Shown piece after piece: positions 22,190-30,732 of a stretch of 48,268 nucleotides of DNA. The notes under the pieces are model-generated. The model was not told the origin of the DNA and did not search any database. It worked only from the letters and a program-made list of their open reading frames with translations. The position numbers and the translations under genes were made by a program. The DNA comes from Streptomyces misionensis (lineage in GTDB: Bacteria; Actinomycetota; Actinomycetes; Streptomycetales; Streptomycetaceae). Within the stretch, counting starts at the first letter, position 1. Every line of letters begins with the position of its first letter. Location of the stretch: positions 1-48,268 of the forward strand of contig NZ_VOGW01000001.1 of assembly GCF_007896895.1 (NCBI RefSeq), read 5' to 3'.

Positions 22190-24586
22190 TCAGGCGGCCG
22201 GGGCCTGGGGGCGCAGCAGGGTGCCCAGCCGGGTCGTACGGGGCTTGGCCGGGACCTCCGCGACCGCCCGCGGCAGGGCCTGCTCCACGCCGTGCACCAC
22301 GGACAGGTGCCGCTCGCCCCGCCCGAACGCCGTGTACACCCATGGTCTGCTCAGCGCCCGCACGGCGTCGCCGGGCAGCACCACGACGGCCGCGGGCCAG
22401 CGTCCGCCCACCGCCTGGTGCGCGGTCAGCGCCCAGCCGTGCCGCACCTCGCCCTCCACCCGCTCCCGCGGTACCACCACGGGGGCGCCCGCGCACGACA
22501 GGTGCAGCCCCTCCGCGTCGGCCTTCACCACGGTGCCCGGCACGGTCCGACCCGGGGCGGGGGAGTGGGCGATCCGGTCGCCGGGGTCGAAGCCGCCGAA
22601 CCGGCCGGGGCCGGGGTTGAGGCGTTCCTTCAGAGCCGAGTTGAGGGCCCGGGTGCCGGCCGCGCCGCCGTGGCCCGGGGTGATCACCACGACCTGGTCC
22701 GACGGGACGCCGAACGCGCGCGGCACCGAGTCCGCGACCAGCTGCACCGTGCGGTGCACGGCCTCGCCCGCGTCCCGTACCGGCACGATCACGACCTCCT
22801 TGCCGGGCGCCTCCACCTGGCTCAGCTCGCCGACGCCGATGCCGGAGACCAGCTCCCCGACCGGGCCCGGGTCGGGGAGCCGGGAGACGAGCCGGGGGCA
22901 GACGCGGGCCGCGAGCAGATCGGCGAAGACCCGCCCGGGGCCGGCCGACCACAGCAGCGCCGGATCCCCGCTGAGCACCAGCCGGGCGCCGTCGGGCAAC
23001 GACTCCACCAGCATCGCGGCGCTCTCCACGTCCAGTTGGGGCGCGTCCAGCACGAGCAGCAGATCCAGTTCCAGGGCGCCGTCCGCGTCCCGTCCGGGTC
23101 CCTCGTCCCCGGCCAGCAGCCCCGCGACGGTGCCGACGCCCGCCCCTGCCCGGGGAGCCAGCGCCGCGAGCCGGTCCCGCCCGTCGGGCGTGTGGCAGAC
23201 CGCGAAGGCCCGCAGGCCCGCGTCCCGGGCGGCGCCGAGCAGTGCCGCCGGTTCGGCGCGGGCCGCCTCCCCGCCCGTGTGCAGCACCAGGCCGTGCCCG
23301 GCGACCGCGCGGGCCAGTTCCGCCGCGCCGCCCGACACCGCCGCGACGGCCGCCGCCCAGGGCCGCGCCGCTTCCCGGGACGGCGCGTCGATCAGCCGGG
23401 CCAGGCCGTCGGCGAGGCTCTCCTCGGCCAGCGCGTACCGCTCCAGGGCGACGAGGACCCGGACCGGGCGCTCCGCCTCCTCGGCCTCCCCGTCCTCCTC
23501 CTGCGGGGCCGCCGGGGCGCCCGGCTCGTCCAGGGGGTCGTGGAAGACCAGGGCGTCGCCTTCGGCGAGGGTGCTCTGCACCGCCGCGTCCGGGTCCGGC
23601 ACGCCCTGCCGGCCCAGTGCCGCGGTGAGCGCGGGCAGCTCCAGGGCGGTGTGCCCGGCGAGGGCCGCCTGCTCCAGCAGCCAGACCGTCACCGCCCGGC
23701 CCCGCCGCTCGTCGTCCGGGCCGCAGCCGGGGCCGAGCAGCGCCCGCGCGAAGCCGTCCGCCTGCTCGGGCCGCACCCCGGGAACGCGCAGCAGCTGCCA
23801 GGGGTCCTCCCGCAGCACGGCCGCGGCGCCCTCGCCGAGCGCGGTGGCCGTCTGCCGGGCGAGCGCCTCGGGGGCGCCGCCCTCGGCCAGCGCCCGGCGG
23901 ACGGCGTCCACCGTCTCGGGCGCGGGTCCGGTGGGGACGGGCCGCGCGGGACGGGAGGGGCGCTCCGGCTCCGCGCCGGGAGCCGGGCGGTTCGGGCCGG
24001 CTGCCGCGGCCACGGAGCCCGCCCCGGTCTCCCGCTGATGCCCGGACGCGGACCCGGGCTCGGGCTCGGACCCGGGCTCGGGTGCCGGTTCCGGTGCGGG
24101 CGCGGGCGCGGCGAACACCGGGCCCGACGGCTTCTTGCCGCCCTCCACGGCCCGGACGGCGGCCAGCAGGTCCGCCGCTTTCCCGCTCAGCTTGGCGCCG
24201 CTCTCGATGGGCCCCCTCTTCTCCGCCTTGCGCCGCTCGATCCGCTCCCGCTCGACCCGCTGCGCGGCCAGCTCGGCCTCCGCCTCGGACATCTCGGAGG
24301 AACCGGCACCCTCCGACGAACCGGCACCCTCCGCTGAGCCCGCACCCTCCGACGAACCGGCACCCTCCGCTGATTCCGCACCCTCCGACGAACCGGCGCC
24401 CTCCTCGGACGCCGTCCCTTCCCCGGTGCCGTCCGCCCGCCCGTCGGGCCCGGCCCCGCCGGCGGCCTCCGCCTCGGCGGTCGCGGCGCCGGGCGCGCCC
24501 TCCGCCGCGCCGTCCGGCGCCGGCGCCCCCGTTGTGTCCGGCGTCCCCGGCCCGGCTTCCTCCGTGGTCTCCGGCTCCGTGCTCAC
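22190..24586 (-). CDS. RecD2-like protein with degenerate helicase motifs
   Basis: 798 residues. Residues 1-120 are low-complexity, with a GAGSSE repeat, then basic. About 215-300 carry a helix-hairpin-helix-like segment (LREDPWQLLRVPGVRPEQADGFARALL) as in RecD2. The later part follows the RecD2 order: an AVAGHGLVLHTGG region where Walker A should be, LLLVLDAPQLDVESAAMLVESLPDGARLVLSGDP where Walker B should be, VVVITPGHGGAAGTRALNSALKERLNP, DRIAHSPAP, and ALTAHQAVGGRWPAAVVVLPGDAVRALSRPWVYTAFGRGERHLSVV in place of the C-terminal HKSQGSEF...YTAVTRAK motif. The Walker A GKT and the Walker B DE are both missing, so ATPase activity is unlikely. GTG 24586 overlaps the aldo/keto reductase stop. The frame is open throughout, so it is not a pseudogene. 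Confidence 0.82.
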   Translation of the reverse strand: MSTEPETTEEAGPGTPDTTGAPAPDGAAEGAPGAATAEAEAAGGAGPDGRADGTGEGTASEEGAGSSEGAESAEGAGSSEGAGSAEGAGSSEGAGSSEMSEAEAELAAQRVERERIERRKAEKRGPIESGAKLSGKAADLLAAVRAVEGGKKPSGPVFAAPAPAPEPAPEPGSEPEPGSASGHQRETGAGSVAAAAGPNRPAPGAEPERPSRPARPVPTGPAPETVDAVRRALAEGGAPEALARQTATALGEGAAAVLREDPWQLLRVPGVRPEQADGFARALLGPGCGPDDERRGRAVTVWLLEQAALAGHTALELPALTAALGRQGVPDPDAAVQSTLAEGDALVFHDPLDEPGAPAAPQEEDGEAEEAERPVRVLVALERYALAEESLADGLARLIDAPSREAARPWAAAVAAVSGGAAELARAVAGHGLVLHTGGEAARAEPAALLGAARDAGLRAFAVCHTPDGRDRLAALAPRAGAGVGTVAGLLAGDEGPGRDADGALELDLLLVLDAPQLDVESAAMLVESLPDGARLVLSGDPALLWSAGPGRVFADLLAARVCPRLVSRLPDPGPVGELVSGIGVGELSQVEAPGKEVVIVPVRDAGEAVHRTVQLVADSVPRAFGVPSDQVVVITPGHGGAAGTRALNSALKERLNPGPGRFGGFDPGDRIAHSPAPGRTVPGTVVKADAEGLHLSCAGAPVVVPRERVEGEVRHGWALTAHQAVGGRWPAAVVVLPGDAVRALSRPWVYTAFGRGERHLSVVHGVEQALPRAVAEVPAKPRTTRLGTLLRPQAPAA
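24297..24404 (-). repeat. Six tandem 18-base repeats in the RecD-like gene
   Basis: Six contiguous 18-base units ending CACCCTCC or CGCCCTCC; units 2 and 4 are identical (GACGAACCGGCACCCTCC). They alternate between two types and code for six-residue GAGSSE / GAGSAE repeats in the disordered N-terminus. Confidence 0.9.
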
Positions 24587-25566
24587 AGCGTGCTCCAGTC
24601 GTGATCGGGATAGCGGTGCAGGGGCGCCGACACATCGTCCAGCGCCCGGCAGATCTCGTCAGGAAGACTAAGCGCCTCCACTGACAACGCTGCCGTGAGC
24701 TGCTGAGCGGTGCGGGCGCCGACGATCGGCGCGGTGACTCCCGGCCGGTCCCGGACCCAGGCGAGCGCCACCTGGAGCGGGGTGACCGCGAGGCCGTCGG
24801 CGGCCGTGGTCACCGCGTCCACGATGCGGGTCGCCGTGTCGTCCAGATACGGCTCCACGAACGGGGCCAGGTGCTCGGACGCGCCACGGGAGTCCGCCGG
24901 CACGCCGTGCCGGTACTTTCCGGTCAGCACGCCCCGGCCGAGCGGGGAGGAGGGCAGCAGGCCCACGCCCAGGTCCAGCGCGGCGGGCAGCACCTCGCGC
25001 TCCACGCCCCGCTGGAGCAGCGAGTACTCCATCTGTGTGCTGGCCAGCCGGGTGCGGGTGCCCGGCGCCGCGAGCTGCCAGGTGGCCGCCTTGGCGAGTT
25101 GCCAGCCGCAGAAATTGGACACCCCCGCGTACCGCGCCCGGCCGCTGGACACCGCTATGTCGAGGGCCTGGAGCGTCTCCTCCAGCGGGGTTCCCGCGTC
25201 GTAGGCGTGGATGTGCCAGAGGTCGACGTGGTCCGTGCCCAGGCGGACCAGGGAGGCGTCCAGCGCGGCCAGCAGGTGCCCGCGGGAGCCGTCGAAGCGG
25301 CGCTCGGGGTCGGGGACGCTGCCGGCCTTGGTGGACAGGACCAGGTCACGGCGCGGGACCAGCCGTTCCATCAGCCGCCCGAGCAGGTACTCCGCCTCGC
25401 CGTCGCCGTAGACGTCGGCGGTGTCGACGAGGGTGCCGCCGGCCTCCCAGAACGCCTTCAGCATGTCCGCGGCGTCGTGCTCCTCGGTGTCCCGGCCCCA
25501 GGTCAGGGTGCCGAGTCCGATCCGGGACACGCGCAGGCCGGTACGGCCGAGATGCCTCTGCTCCAT
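24583..25566 (-). CDS. Aldo/keto reductase
   Basis: 327-residue TIM-barrel NADP-dependent oxidoreductase. The catalytic tetrad is visible: Asp and Tyr in DTADVYGDGEAE (about residues 48-53), Lys in LSTKAG (about 79) and His in LWHIHAYD (about 118). The cofactor-binding C-terminal segment IVGARTAQQLTAAL (about 285-300) is also typical. It belongs with the AKR families that act on aldehydes or sugars (general YajO/Tas-like layout); the substrate is unknown. ATG 25566 is preceded by a plausible leader. Its TGA stop overlaps the GTG of the RecD-like gene, so the two are cotranscribed, which is an unusual pairing. Confidence 0.92.
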   Translation of the reverse strand: MEQRHLGRTGLRVSRIGLGTLTWGRDTEEHDAADMLKAFWEAGGTLVDTADVYGDGEAEYLLGRLMERLVPRRDLVLSTKAGSVPDPERRFDGSRGHLLAALDASLVRLGTDHVDLWHIHAYDAGTPLEETLQALDIAVSSGRARYAGVSNFCGWQLAKAATWQLAAPGTRTRLASTQMEYSLLQRGVEREVLPAALDLGVGLLPSSPLGRGVLTGKYRHGVPADSRGASEHLAPFVEPYLDDTATRIVDAVTTAADGLAVTPLQVALAWVRDRPGVTAPIVGARTAQQLTAALSVEALSLPDEICRALDDVSAPLHRYPDHDWSTL

Positions 25567-25705
25567 GTCCGCGAGATTACTGGCCAGAACCGATGCGGTG
25601 GGTTGCCTGTGGACAACTCGTACGGCCCCGCTCGGGGCACCGCCCGCGCCCCCGCGCTAAGGTCGGCGCCACAGTGACGTTACTCACGGGTAAGGGGATT
25701 CGGCC

Positions 25706-26761
25706 ATGCAGCTCGGCATCAACCTCGGCTACTGGGGCGCGGGAATGGACGGGGACAATCTGGCCGTGGCCCAGGAGGCCGACCGGCTGGGCTACGCCGT
25801 GTGCTGGGCCGCCGAGGCCTACGGCTCCGACGCGGCCACCGTGCTCAGCTGGGTCGCCGCCCAGACCGAGCGCATCGACGTGGGCTCCGCCATCTTCCAG
25901 ATCCCGGCCCGCCAGCCCGCGATGACCGCGATGACGGCGGCCACCCTCGACACGCTCTCCGGTGGCCGGTTCCGGCTCGGCCTCGGCGTCTCCGGGCCCC
26001 AGGTCTCCGAGGGCTGGTACGGCGTGAAGTTCGACAAGCCGCTGGCCCGCACCCGCGAGTACGTGGAGATCGTCCGCAAGGCGATGACCCGGGAGCGGCT
26101 CTCGTACGAGGGCGAGCACTGGACGCTGCCGCTGCCCGGCGGCCCGGGCAAGCCGCTCAAGCTGACCGTGCACCCCCAGCGCGAGCACATCCCGCTCTAC
26201 ATCGCCGCGATCGGCCCGAAGAACCTGGAGCAGACCGGCGAGATCGCCGACGGCGCCCTGCTGATCTTCCCCGCCGCCGAGCACCTGGAGGAGACCACCC
26301 TCACGCATCTGCGGGCCGGCCGGGAGAAGGCGGGCAAGACCCTCGACGGGTTCGACGTGTGCCCGACCCTGCCGCTCGCCGTCGGCGCCGACAAGGACCT
26401 GGCCGCCCTCGCCGACACCTTCCGTCCCTACACCGCGCTGTACGTCGGCGGCATGGGCAGCGCCAAGCAGAACTTCTACAACCGGCTCGCGCGCCGCATG
26501 GGGTACGAGAGGGAGGCCGCCGAGATCCAGGAGAAGTACCTCTCCGGGGACAAGCAGGGCGCGGCCGCCGCGATCCCGCAGGACCTCATCGACAAGACGA
26601 CGCTGCTGGGCTCCGTCGAGCGCATCGCCGACCGGATGAAGGCCTACGCCGACGCCGGGGTCACCACCCTCAGCCTCGCCCCCGCCGGCTTCACGCTGGA
26701 GGAGAGGCTCGCCTCCCTGCGCGCCGGGGCCGAGGCCCTGGAGCACGCCGGGCTCGCCTGA
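25706..26761 (+). CDS. LLM-class F420-dependent oxidoreductase
   Basis: 351-residue luciferase-like monooxygenase-fold enzyme. It starts MQLGINLGYWGAGMDGDNLAVAQEADRLGYAVCWAAEAYGSDAATVLSWVAAQTERIDVGSAIFQIPARQPAMTAMTAATLDTLSGGRFRLGLGVSGPQVSEGWYG, the pattern of the mycobacterial-type F420-dependent LLM subfamily (Mer/Fgd relatives), and ends with the SVERIADRMKAYADAGVTTLSLAP TIM-barrel closing. It probably uses F420 as the hydride carrier, which is a family inference. ATG 25706 follows GGTAAGGGGATTC. It is a single-gene unit divergent from the aldo/keto reductase, with a short gap of 139 bases. Confidence 0.9.
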   Translation: MQLGINLGYWGAGMDGDNLAVAQEADRLGYAVCWAAEAYGSDAATVLSWVAAQTERIDVGSAIFQIPARQPAMTAMTAATLDTLSGGRFRLGLGVSGPQVSEGWYGVKFDKPLARTREYVEIVRKAMTRERLSYEGEHWTLPLPGGPGKPLKLTVHPQREHIPLYIAAIGPKNLEQTGEIADGALLIFPAAEHLEETTLTHLRAGREKAGKTLDGFDVCPTLPLAVGADKDLAALADTFRPYTALYVGGMGSAKQNFYNRLARRMGYEREAAEIQEKYLSGDKQGAAAAIPQDLIDKTTLLGSVERIADRMKAYADAGVTTLSLAPAGFTLEERLASLRAGAEALEHAGLA

Positions 26762-26874
26762 CGCGAAGCCCCACGCGCGAGTTCTCGCGGCCGTGGTGGG
26801 GGCTCGGGGGTCTTCCCCGCCACGGCCGTCACCGGGAACAACGCACCGGGCGGCGAGCGGTTACGACCCCCCGC

Positions 26875-27401
26875 GTCCTTCTTTCGGCCGAGCCGGACGG
26901 CGCCCCTGTTGCGATACCGCTCCATCCGGGACATCGTCGTCCACCTCGCCCACAGCCGGGTCACCGAACAGCGGGCCGCCGAGCAGTGGCCCTGCTCCTC
27001 GAGCACTTCGCCGGCCACCCCGAGATCGGCAGGGCGGTGCGGATGATCTCCGACGACGAGGCCGGCCACCTCGCCCGCACCCACGAGGGACTGCTCCGCC
27101 TCGCCGCCGTCGGGCACGGCCCCTTCGTCCGGCGCAGCCTGCGCACCCGCGCCTTCGCCGAGATCCGCGTCCACCGCGACGTCGGCCTCGCCGTCATGGA
27201 CCGCAGGAGCCGTATATCCGGCCGGCCCCGCGCCCGATATCCGGCCGGCCCCGCGCCCGCCGCGCGCTGCTCACGGCCGGCATCCACGCCGTGTACGCCT
27301 ACGAACGCCTGGCCGGCCGGCGCCGCATGGTCACCCTCGGCATGCCCGGACGCCTCGACGCCCTCGGCGGCCCCACCGCCCCCGCGCACGAGTACGCCTG
27401 A
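26875..27401 (+). pseudogene. Ferritin-like domain protein, frameshifted
   Basis: Coding signal passes through three frames without a stop until 27399. Pieces in order: VLLSAEPDGAP (from 26875); LLRYRSIRDIVVHLAHSRVTEQRAAEQ (another frame); ALLLEHFAGHPEIGRAVRMISDDEAGHLARTHEGLLRLAA...VHRDVGLAVMDR; and, after an exact 23-base tandem duplication (27214-27236 and 27237-27259), RALLTAGIHAVYAYERLAGRRRMVTLGMPGRL to the TGA. Removing one 23-base copy restores the last shift. A single missing base near 26986 explains the middle one, and a third lesion near 26905 is likely. An ExxH pair (DEAGH) suggests a ferritin-like four-helix fold. No start codon remains. Recently inactivated. Confidence 0.72.
27214..27259 (+). 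repeat. 23-base tandem duplication causing a frameshift
   Basis: Two identical 23-base copies, each beginning ATATCCGGCCGG, lie head to tail at 27214-27236 and 27237-27259. Since 23 is not a multiple of three, this duplication alone breaks the reading frame of the ferritin-like gene. Confidence 0.95.
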
Positions 27402-27404
27402 CCC

Positions 27405-28415
27405 TCACAACCACTCGCGCCGCTTGAACAGCCGGTACAGCAGCACCTCCAGCAGCGCCATCGCCAGGATCACCGCCGGGTAGGACCACAGCCAGTGCAA
27501 CTCGGGCATGTGGTCGAAGTTCATGCCGTAGATCCCGGCGATCATCGTCGGCACCGCCGCCATCGCCGCCCACGCGGAGATCTTCCGCATGTCGTCGTTC
27601 TGCCGCACGCTCATCTGCGCCAGGTGGGCCGACAGCACATCGGACACCAGCCGGTCCAGCCCCTCCACCGACTCGTTCACCCGCGCCAGGTGGTCGCCCA
27701 CGTCACGGAAGAAGGGCCGTGCCTTGTCGTGCACGAACGGCACCCCGCCGCCGCTGCCCAGCGGGCCGCCGCCGGCCAGCCGGCTCAGCGGCAGTGCCAG
27801 CGGCCCGGTGGCCCGCCGGAACTCCAGGACCTGCCGCTTGAAGCGGTAGATCCGCGAGGCGGTGTTGCGGGTGCCCCCGTCCTCCGGCCGGAACACCTCC
27901 GCCTCCACCTCCTCCAGATCCGTCTGCAACTCCGTCGCCACCTCCAGGTAGCGGTCCACGATGGCGTCGGCGATCGCGTACAGCACCGAGGTGGGTCCCT
28001 TGTCCAGCATGTCCGGCTCCTTCTCCAGCCGGTGCCGCACCGCCGCCAGCGGCGAACCCTCGCCGTGCCGCACGGTCACCGCGAAGGAGTCGCCCACGAA
28101 GACCATCACCTCGCCCGCCGACACCGTGTCGCTCTCCGGCTCGTACACCACCGGCTTCAGCACCACGAACAGCGAGTCCTCGTACACCTCCAGCTTGGGC
28201 CGCTGATGCGCCTTGAGGGCGTCCTCCACCGCCAGCGGGTGCAACCCGAACTCCCGGGTGACGAGGTCGAACTCCCGCTCGGACGGCTCGTACAGCCCGA
28301 TCCACACGAACCCGCCCGCGGCCCGCGCCTCGGCGAGCGCGTCGGACAGGTCCTCCGGACCCTCGGTCCGCTGTCCGTGCCGGTAGATGGCACAGTCGAC
28401 GATCACGGAGCGCAT
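27405..28415 (-). CDS. CorA-family magnesium/cobalt channel
   Basis: 336-residue divalent-cation channel. A cytoplasmic N-terminal domain (about residues 1-265) includes FVWIGLYEPSEREFDLVTREFGLHPLAVEDAL and the long stalk helix region. Two C-terminal transmembrane helices follow, with the selectivity motif YGMNF (GMN about residue 301) between them, and a basic end RLFKRREWL, all standard for CorA. ATG 28415 is supported by homology beginning at residue 1 (MRSVIVDCAIYRHGQR). Homopentameric inner-membrane Mg2+ uptake is the known family role. It is divergent from the histidine phosphatase gene by 53 bases and converges on the ferritin-like pseudogene with 3 bases between stops. Confidence 0.93.
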   Translation of the reverse strand: MRSVIVDCAIYRHGQRTEGPEDLSDALAEARAAGGFVWIGLYEPSEREFDLVTREFGLHPLAVEDALKAHQRPKLEVYEDSLFVVLKPVVYEPESDTVSAGEVMVFVGDSFAVTVRHGEGSPLAAVRHRLEKEPDMLDKGPTSVLYAIADAIVDRYLEVATELQTDLEEVEAEVFRPEDGGTRNTASRIYRFKRQVLEFRRATGPLALPLSRLAGGGPLGSGGGVPFVHDKARPFFRDVGDHLARVNESVEGLDRLVSDVLSAHLAQMSVRQNDDMRKISAWAAMAAVPTMIAGIYGMNFDHMPELHWLWSYPAVILAMALLEVLLYRLFKRREWL

Positions 28416-28455
28416 TCTCCCTTCGTGTGGTCACCGGCGCATCACCTGATGCGCC

Positions 28456-28468
28456 TACCCTGGTCCGC
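28456..28468 (+). promoter_or_regulatory. -10 element for phosphatase operon (leaderless)
   Basis: TACCCT at 28456-28461 ends 7 bases before ATG 28469, and no SD is present, so the transcript would start at or beside the start codon. No clear -35 is seen. Confidence 0.4.
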
Positions 28469-29155
28469 ATGCCCACGCTGATCCTCGTAAGGCACGGACG
28501 TTCCACCGCCAACACCTCCGGCGTGCTCGCCGGCTGGACCCCGGGGGTGTCCCTGGACGAGCGGGGCGCCGCCCAGGCCGCCGCGCTGCCCGGGCGCCTC
28601 GCCGCGCTGCCGGTCGCCGAGGTCGTCACCAGCCCGCTCCAGCGCTGCCGGGAGACCGTGGCGCCGCTGCTCGCGGCCCGCCCCGGGCTGCGCGTCCACA
28701 CCGACGAGCGGCTCGGGGAGTGCCACTACGGCGACTGGTCCGGCCGCAAGCTCGCCGAACTCAAGGACGAGCCGCTGATGGAGGTCGTCCAGGCGCACCC
28801 GTCCGCCGCCGCCTTCCCCGGCGGCGAGTCCATGCGGGCCATGCAGACCCGCGCCGCCGAGGCCGTACGCGAGTGGAACGACCGGGTGGCGCGCGACCAC
28901 GGACCGGACGCGGTCTACCTCGTGTGCTCGCACGGTGACATCATCAAGGCCCTGGTCGCCGACGCCCTCGGCCTCCATCTCGACCTCTTCCAGCGGATCT
29001 CCGTGGAGCCGTGTTCCATCACCGCGATCCGCTACACCCGCCTGCGCCCCTTCCTGGTCCGCCTCGGCGACACCGGGGACCTCTCCTCCCTGGCCCCGCG
29101 CGAGGAGCACGCCGACGGCGACGCACCGGTCGGTGGCGATGCGGGCGCACCGTGA
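28469..29155 (+). CDS. Histidine phosphatase (MSMEG_4193-type)
   Basis: 228-residue member of the phosphoglycerate-mutase-like histidine phosphatases. The catalytic RHG is in MPTLILVRHGRSTANTSG (His9), the second Arg in SPLQRCRET, and the late catalytic His in YLVCSHGDIIKAL. The tail after about 205 is acidic and disordered. This subfamily sits next to DUF3090 and SCO1664-type genes and mshC in many actinobacteria, which points to dephosphorylation of a small molecule linked to the kinase downstream. The substrate is unknown. ATG 28469 was chosen rather than the in-frame start at 28427 because the family begins at MPTLILVRHG and a -10 element lies just upstream. Confidence 0.9.
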   Translation: MPTLILVRHGRSTANTSGVLAGWTPGVSLDERGAAQAAALPGRLAALPVAEVVTSPLQRCRETVAPLLAARPGLRVHTDERLGECHYGDWSGRKLAELKDEPLMEVVQAHPSAAAFPGGESMRAMQTRAAEAVREWNDRVARDHGPDAVYLVCSHGDIIKALVADALGLHLDLFQRISVEPCSITAIRYTRLRPFLVRLGDTGDLSSLAPREEHADGDAPVGGDAGAP

Positions 29156-29246
29156 TCGTCGGCCGCAGTAGGGTGAAGCGATCCGCGCCGTCGCTCGTCC
29201 GCAGTGGCCCGCACCCCCGAAACTCTCGACTCAATGGAGACAGGAC

Positions 29247-29837
29247 GTGTCCCGTCAGGTGTTCCTCTACGACCCGCCGGACCGCTTCGTGGCCGGCACG
29301 GTCGGACTGCCCGGGCGCCGTACGTTCTTCCTCCAGGCCACCGCAGGCCCCCGGGTGACCAGCGTGGTCCTGGAGAAGACCCAGGTCGCCGCGCTCGCCG
29401 AGCGCATGGACGAGCTCCTGGACGAGGTCGTGCGCCGCAGCGGCGGCAGCGCCTCGGTCCCGGCCATGGCGCCCACCGAGGTCGCCGACACCGCGCCGCT
29501 GGAGACCCCCGTCGAGGAGGAGTTCCGCGTCGGCACCATGGCCCTGGCCTGGGACGCCGAGGAACAGCGCATGGTCGTGGAGGCGCAGGCCCTGGTGGAG
29601 CTGGACGCCGACACCGACGAGGACCTCGCGGAGGCCGAGGAGCGGCTGCTCCAGGACGAGGAGAACGGGCCCCCGATGCTGCGGGTCCGGCTGACCGGCG
29701 CGCAGGCCCGGGCCTTCGCCAAGCGCGCCCTCGACGTCGTCAACGCCGGGCGGCCGCCGTGCCCGCTGTGCAGCCTCCCGCTCGATCCGGAAGGACACGT
29801 ATGCCCGCGCCAGAACGGATACCGCCGCGGGGCGTGA
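29247..29837 (+). CDS. DUF3090 protein with C-terminal Cys motif
   Basis: 196-residue conserved protein. It starts SRQVFLYDPPDRFVAGTVGLPGRRTFFLQAT and ends in a zinc-ribbon-like motif, CPLCSLPLDPEGHVCPRQNGYR, with three Cys plus His as likely metal ligands. The middle (about 90-150) is acidic. This is the DUF3090 family, restricted to actinobacteria as far as I recall. No activity is known. Its invariable position between the phosphatase and the kinase suggests that it is a partner or a substrate-binding subunit. GTG 29247 follows ATGGAGACAGGAC. It overlaps the kinase gene by 37 bases. Confidence 0.88.
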   Translation: MSRQVFLYDPPDRFVAGTVGLPGRRTFFLQATAGPRVTSVVLEKTQVAALAERMDELLDEVVRRSGGSASVPAMAPTEVADTAPLETPVEEEFRVGTMALAWDAEEQRMVVEAQALVELDADTDEDLAEAEERLLQDEENGPPMLRVRLTGAQARAFAKRALDVVNAGRPPCPLCSLPLDPEGHVCPRQNGYRRGA

Positions 29838-30628
29838 CGGCCGCCGACCCCGGCGCCGCCGACCTGCTCGCCCGCGGCGAGCTGACCGTACGCGGCCGCA
29901 TCCAGGGCGCCTCCAACGCCGCACTGTTCTGCACCGTCGCGTACGACGGCCGGGAAGCCTCCTGCGTCTACAAGCCGGTGGCCGGGGAGCGCCCCCTGTG
30001 GGACTTCCCCGACGGCACCCTCGCGGCCCGCGAGGTGGCCGCCTACGAGGTCTCCGAGGCCACCGGCTGGGGGCTCGTCCCGCCGACCGTGCTGCGCGAG
30101 GGGCCCTATGGCGAGGGCATGTGCCAGCTGTGGATCGACGTGCACGCCGAGGCGGAACTGCTCGCCCTGGTCGACGGCGAGGAGCCGGAGCCCGGCTGGA
30201 AGGCGATCGGGTTCGCGGAGGTCGGCGAGGGCCGCACCGCGCTGCTGGTGCACGCCGACGACGAGCGGCTGCGCCGGCTCGCCGTCCTCGACGCCGTGAT
30301 CAACAACGCCGACCGCAAGGGCGGCCATCTGCTGCCCACCGCCGACGGGCGGCTCTACGGCATCGACCACGGCGTCACCTTCAACGTCGAGGACAAGCTG
30401 CGCACCCTGCTGTGGGGCTGGGCCGGCGAGCCCCTCACCGCGGACGCCACCGAGGTGCTCAAGCGGCTGCGCGACGCCCTCGACGGCGACCTCGGCGAAC
30501 GGCTGACCCCGCTGATCACGGCCGCGGAACTCGACGCCACCCGCGCCCGCGTCGCCGCCCTGCTCACCTCCGGGGTGCATCCGGAGCCCGGCGGGGAGTG
30601 GCCGGCGATCCCCTGGCCGCCCGTCTGA
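29801..30628 (+). CDS. SCO1664-family PI3/4-kinase-like protein
   Basis: 275-residue protein with a reduced PI3K/PI4K-type kinase fold. ASNAALFCTVAYDGREASCVYKPVAGERPLWDFPDGTLAAREVAAYEVSEATGWGLVPPTVL has the ATP-site Lys (VYKP) and RE pair of the N-lobe. LAVLDAVINNADRKGGHLL (about residues 158-176) holds the catalytic Asp and Asn of the NxDRxxxH/N-type loop, and LYGIDHGVTFN the DFG-like Asp. All key residues are present, so it should bind ATP. ATG 29801 with GGAAGGACACGT upstream overlaps DUF3090. The substrate is unknown. Adjacent mshC suggests a link to inositol- or cysteine-containing metabolites, which is an inference. Confidence 0.85.
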   Translation: MPAPERIPPRGVTAADPGAADLLARGELTVRGRIQGASNAALFCTVAYDGREASCVYKPVAGERPLWDFPDGTLAAREVAAYEVSEATGWGLVPPTVLREGPYGEGMCQLWIDVHAEAELLALVDGEEPEPGWKAIGFAEVGEGRTALLVHADDERLRRLAVLDAVINNADRKGGHLLPTADGRLYGIDHGVTFNVEDKLRTLLWGWAGEPLTADATEVLKRLRDALDGDLGERLTPLITAAELDATRARVAALLTSGVHPEPGGEWPAIPWPPV

Positions 30629-30719
30629 GCGCACCGTGAGCACACGGGGGCCGAAGATACAAGAGCGCACAACCGGCCATCCGGCGCGATCCCGGTCGTA
30701 ACCGCGACCGGCGGCCGGT

Positions 30720-30732
30720 TAGGCTCATGTAC
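30720..30732 (+). promoter_or_regulatory. -10 element for mshC (decides leaderless start)
   Basis: TAGGCT at 30720-30725 puts the transcription start at about 30732-30733, exactly at ATG 30733. An in-frame ATG at 30727 would lie upstream of that start. No SD is present. Confidence 0.5.
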
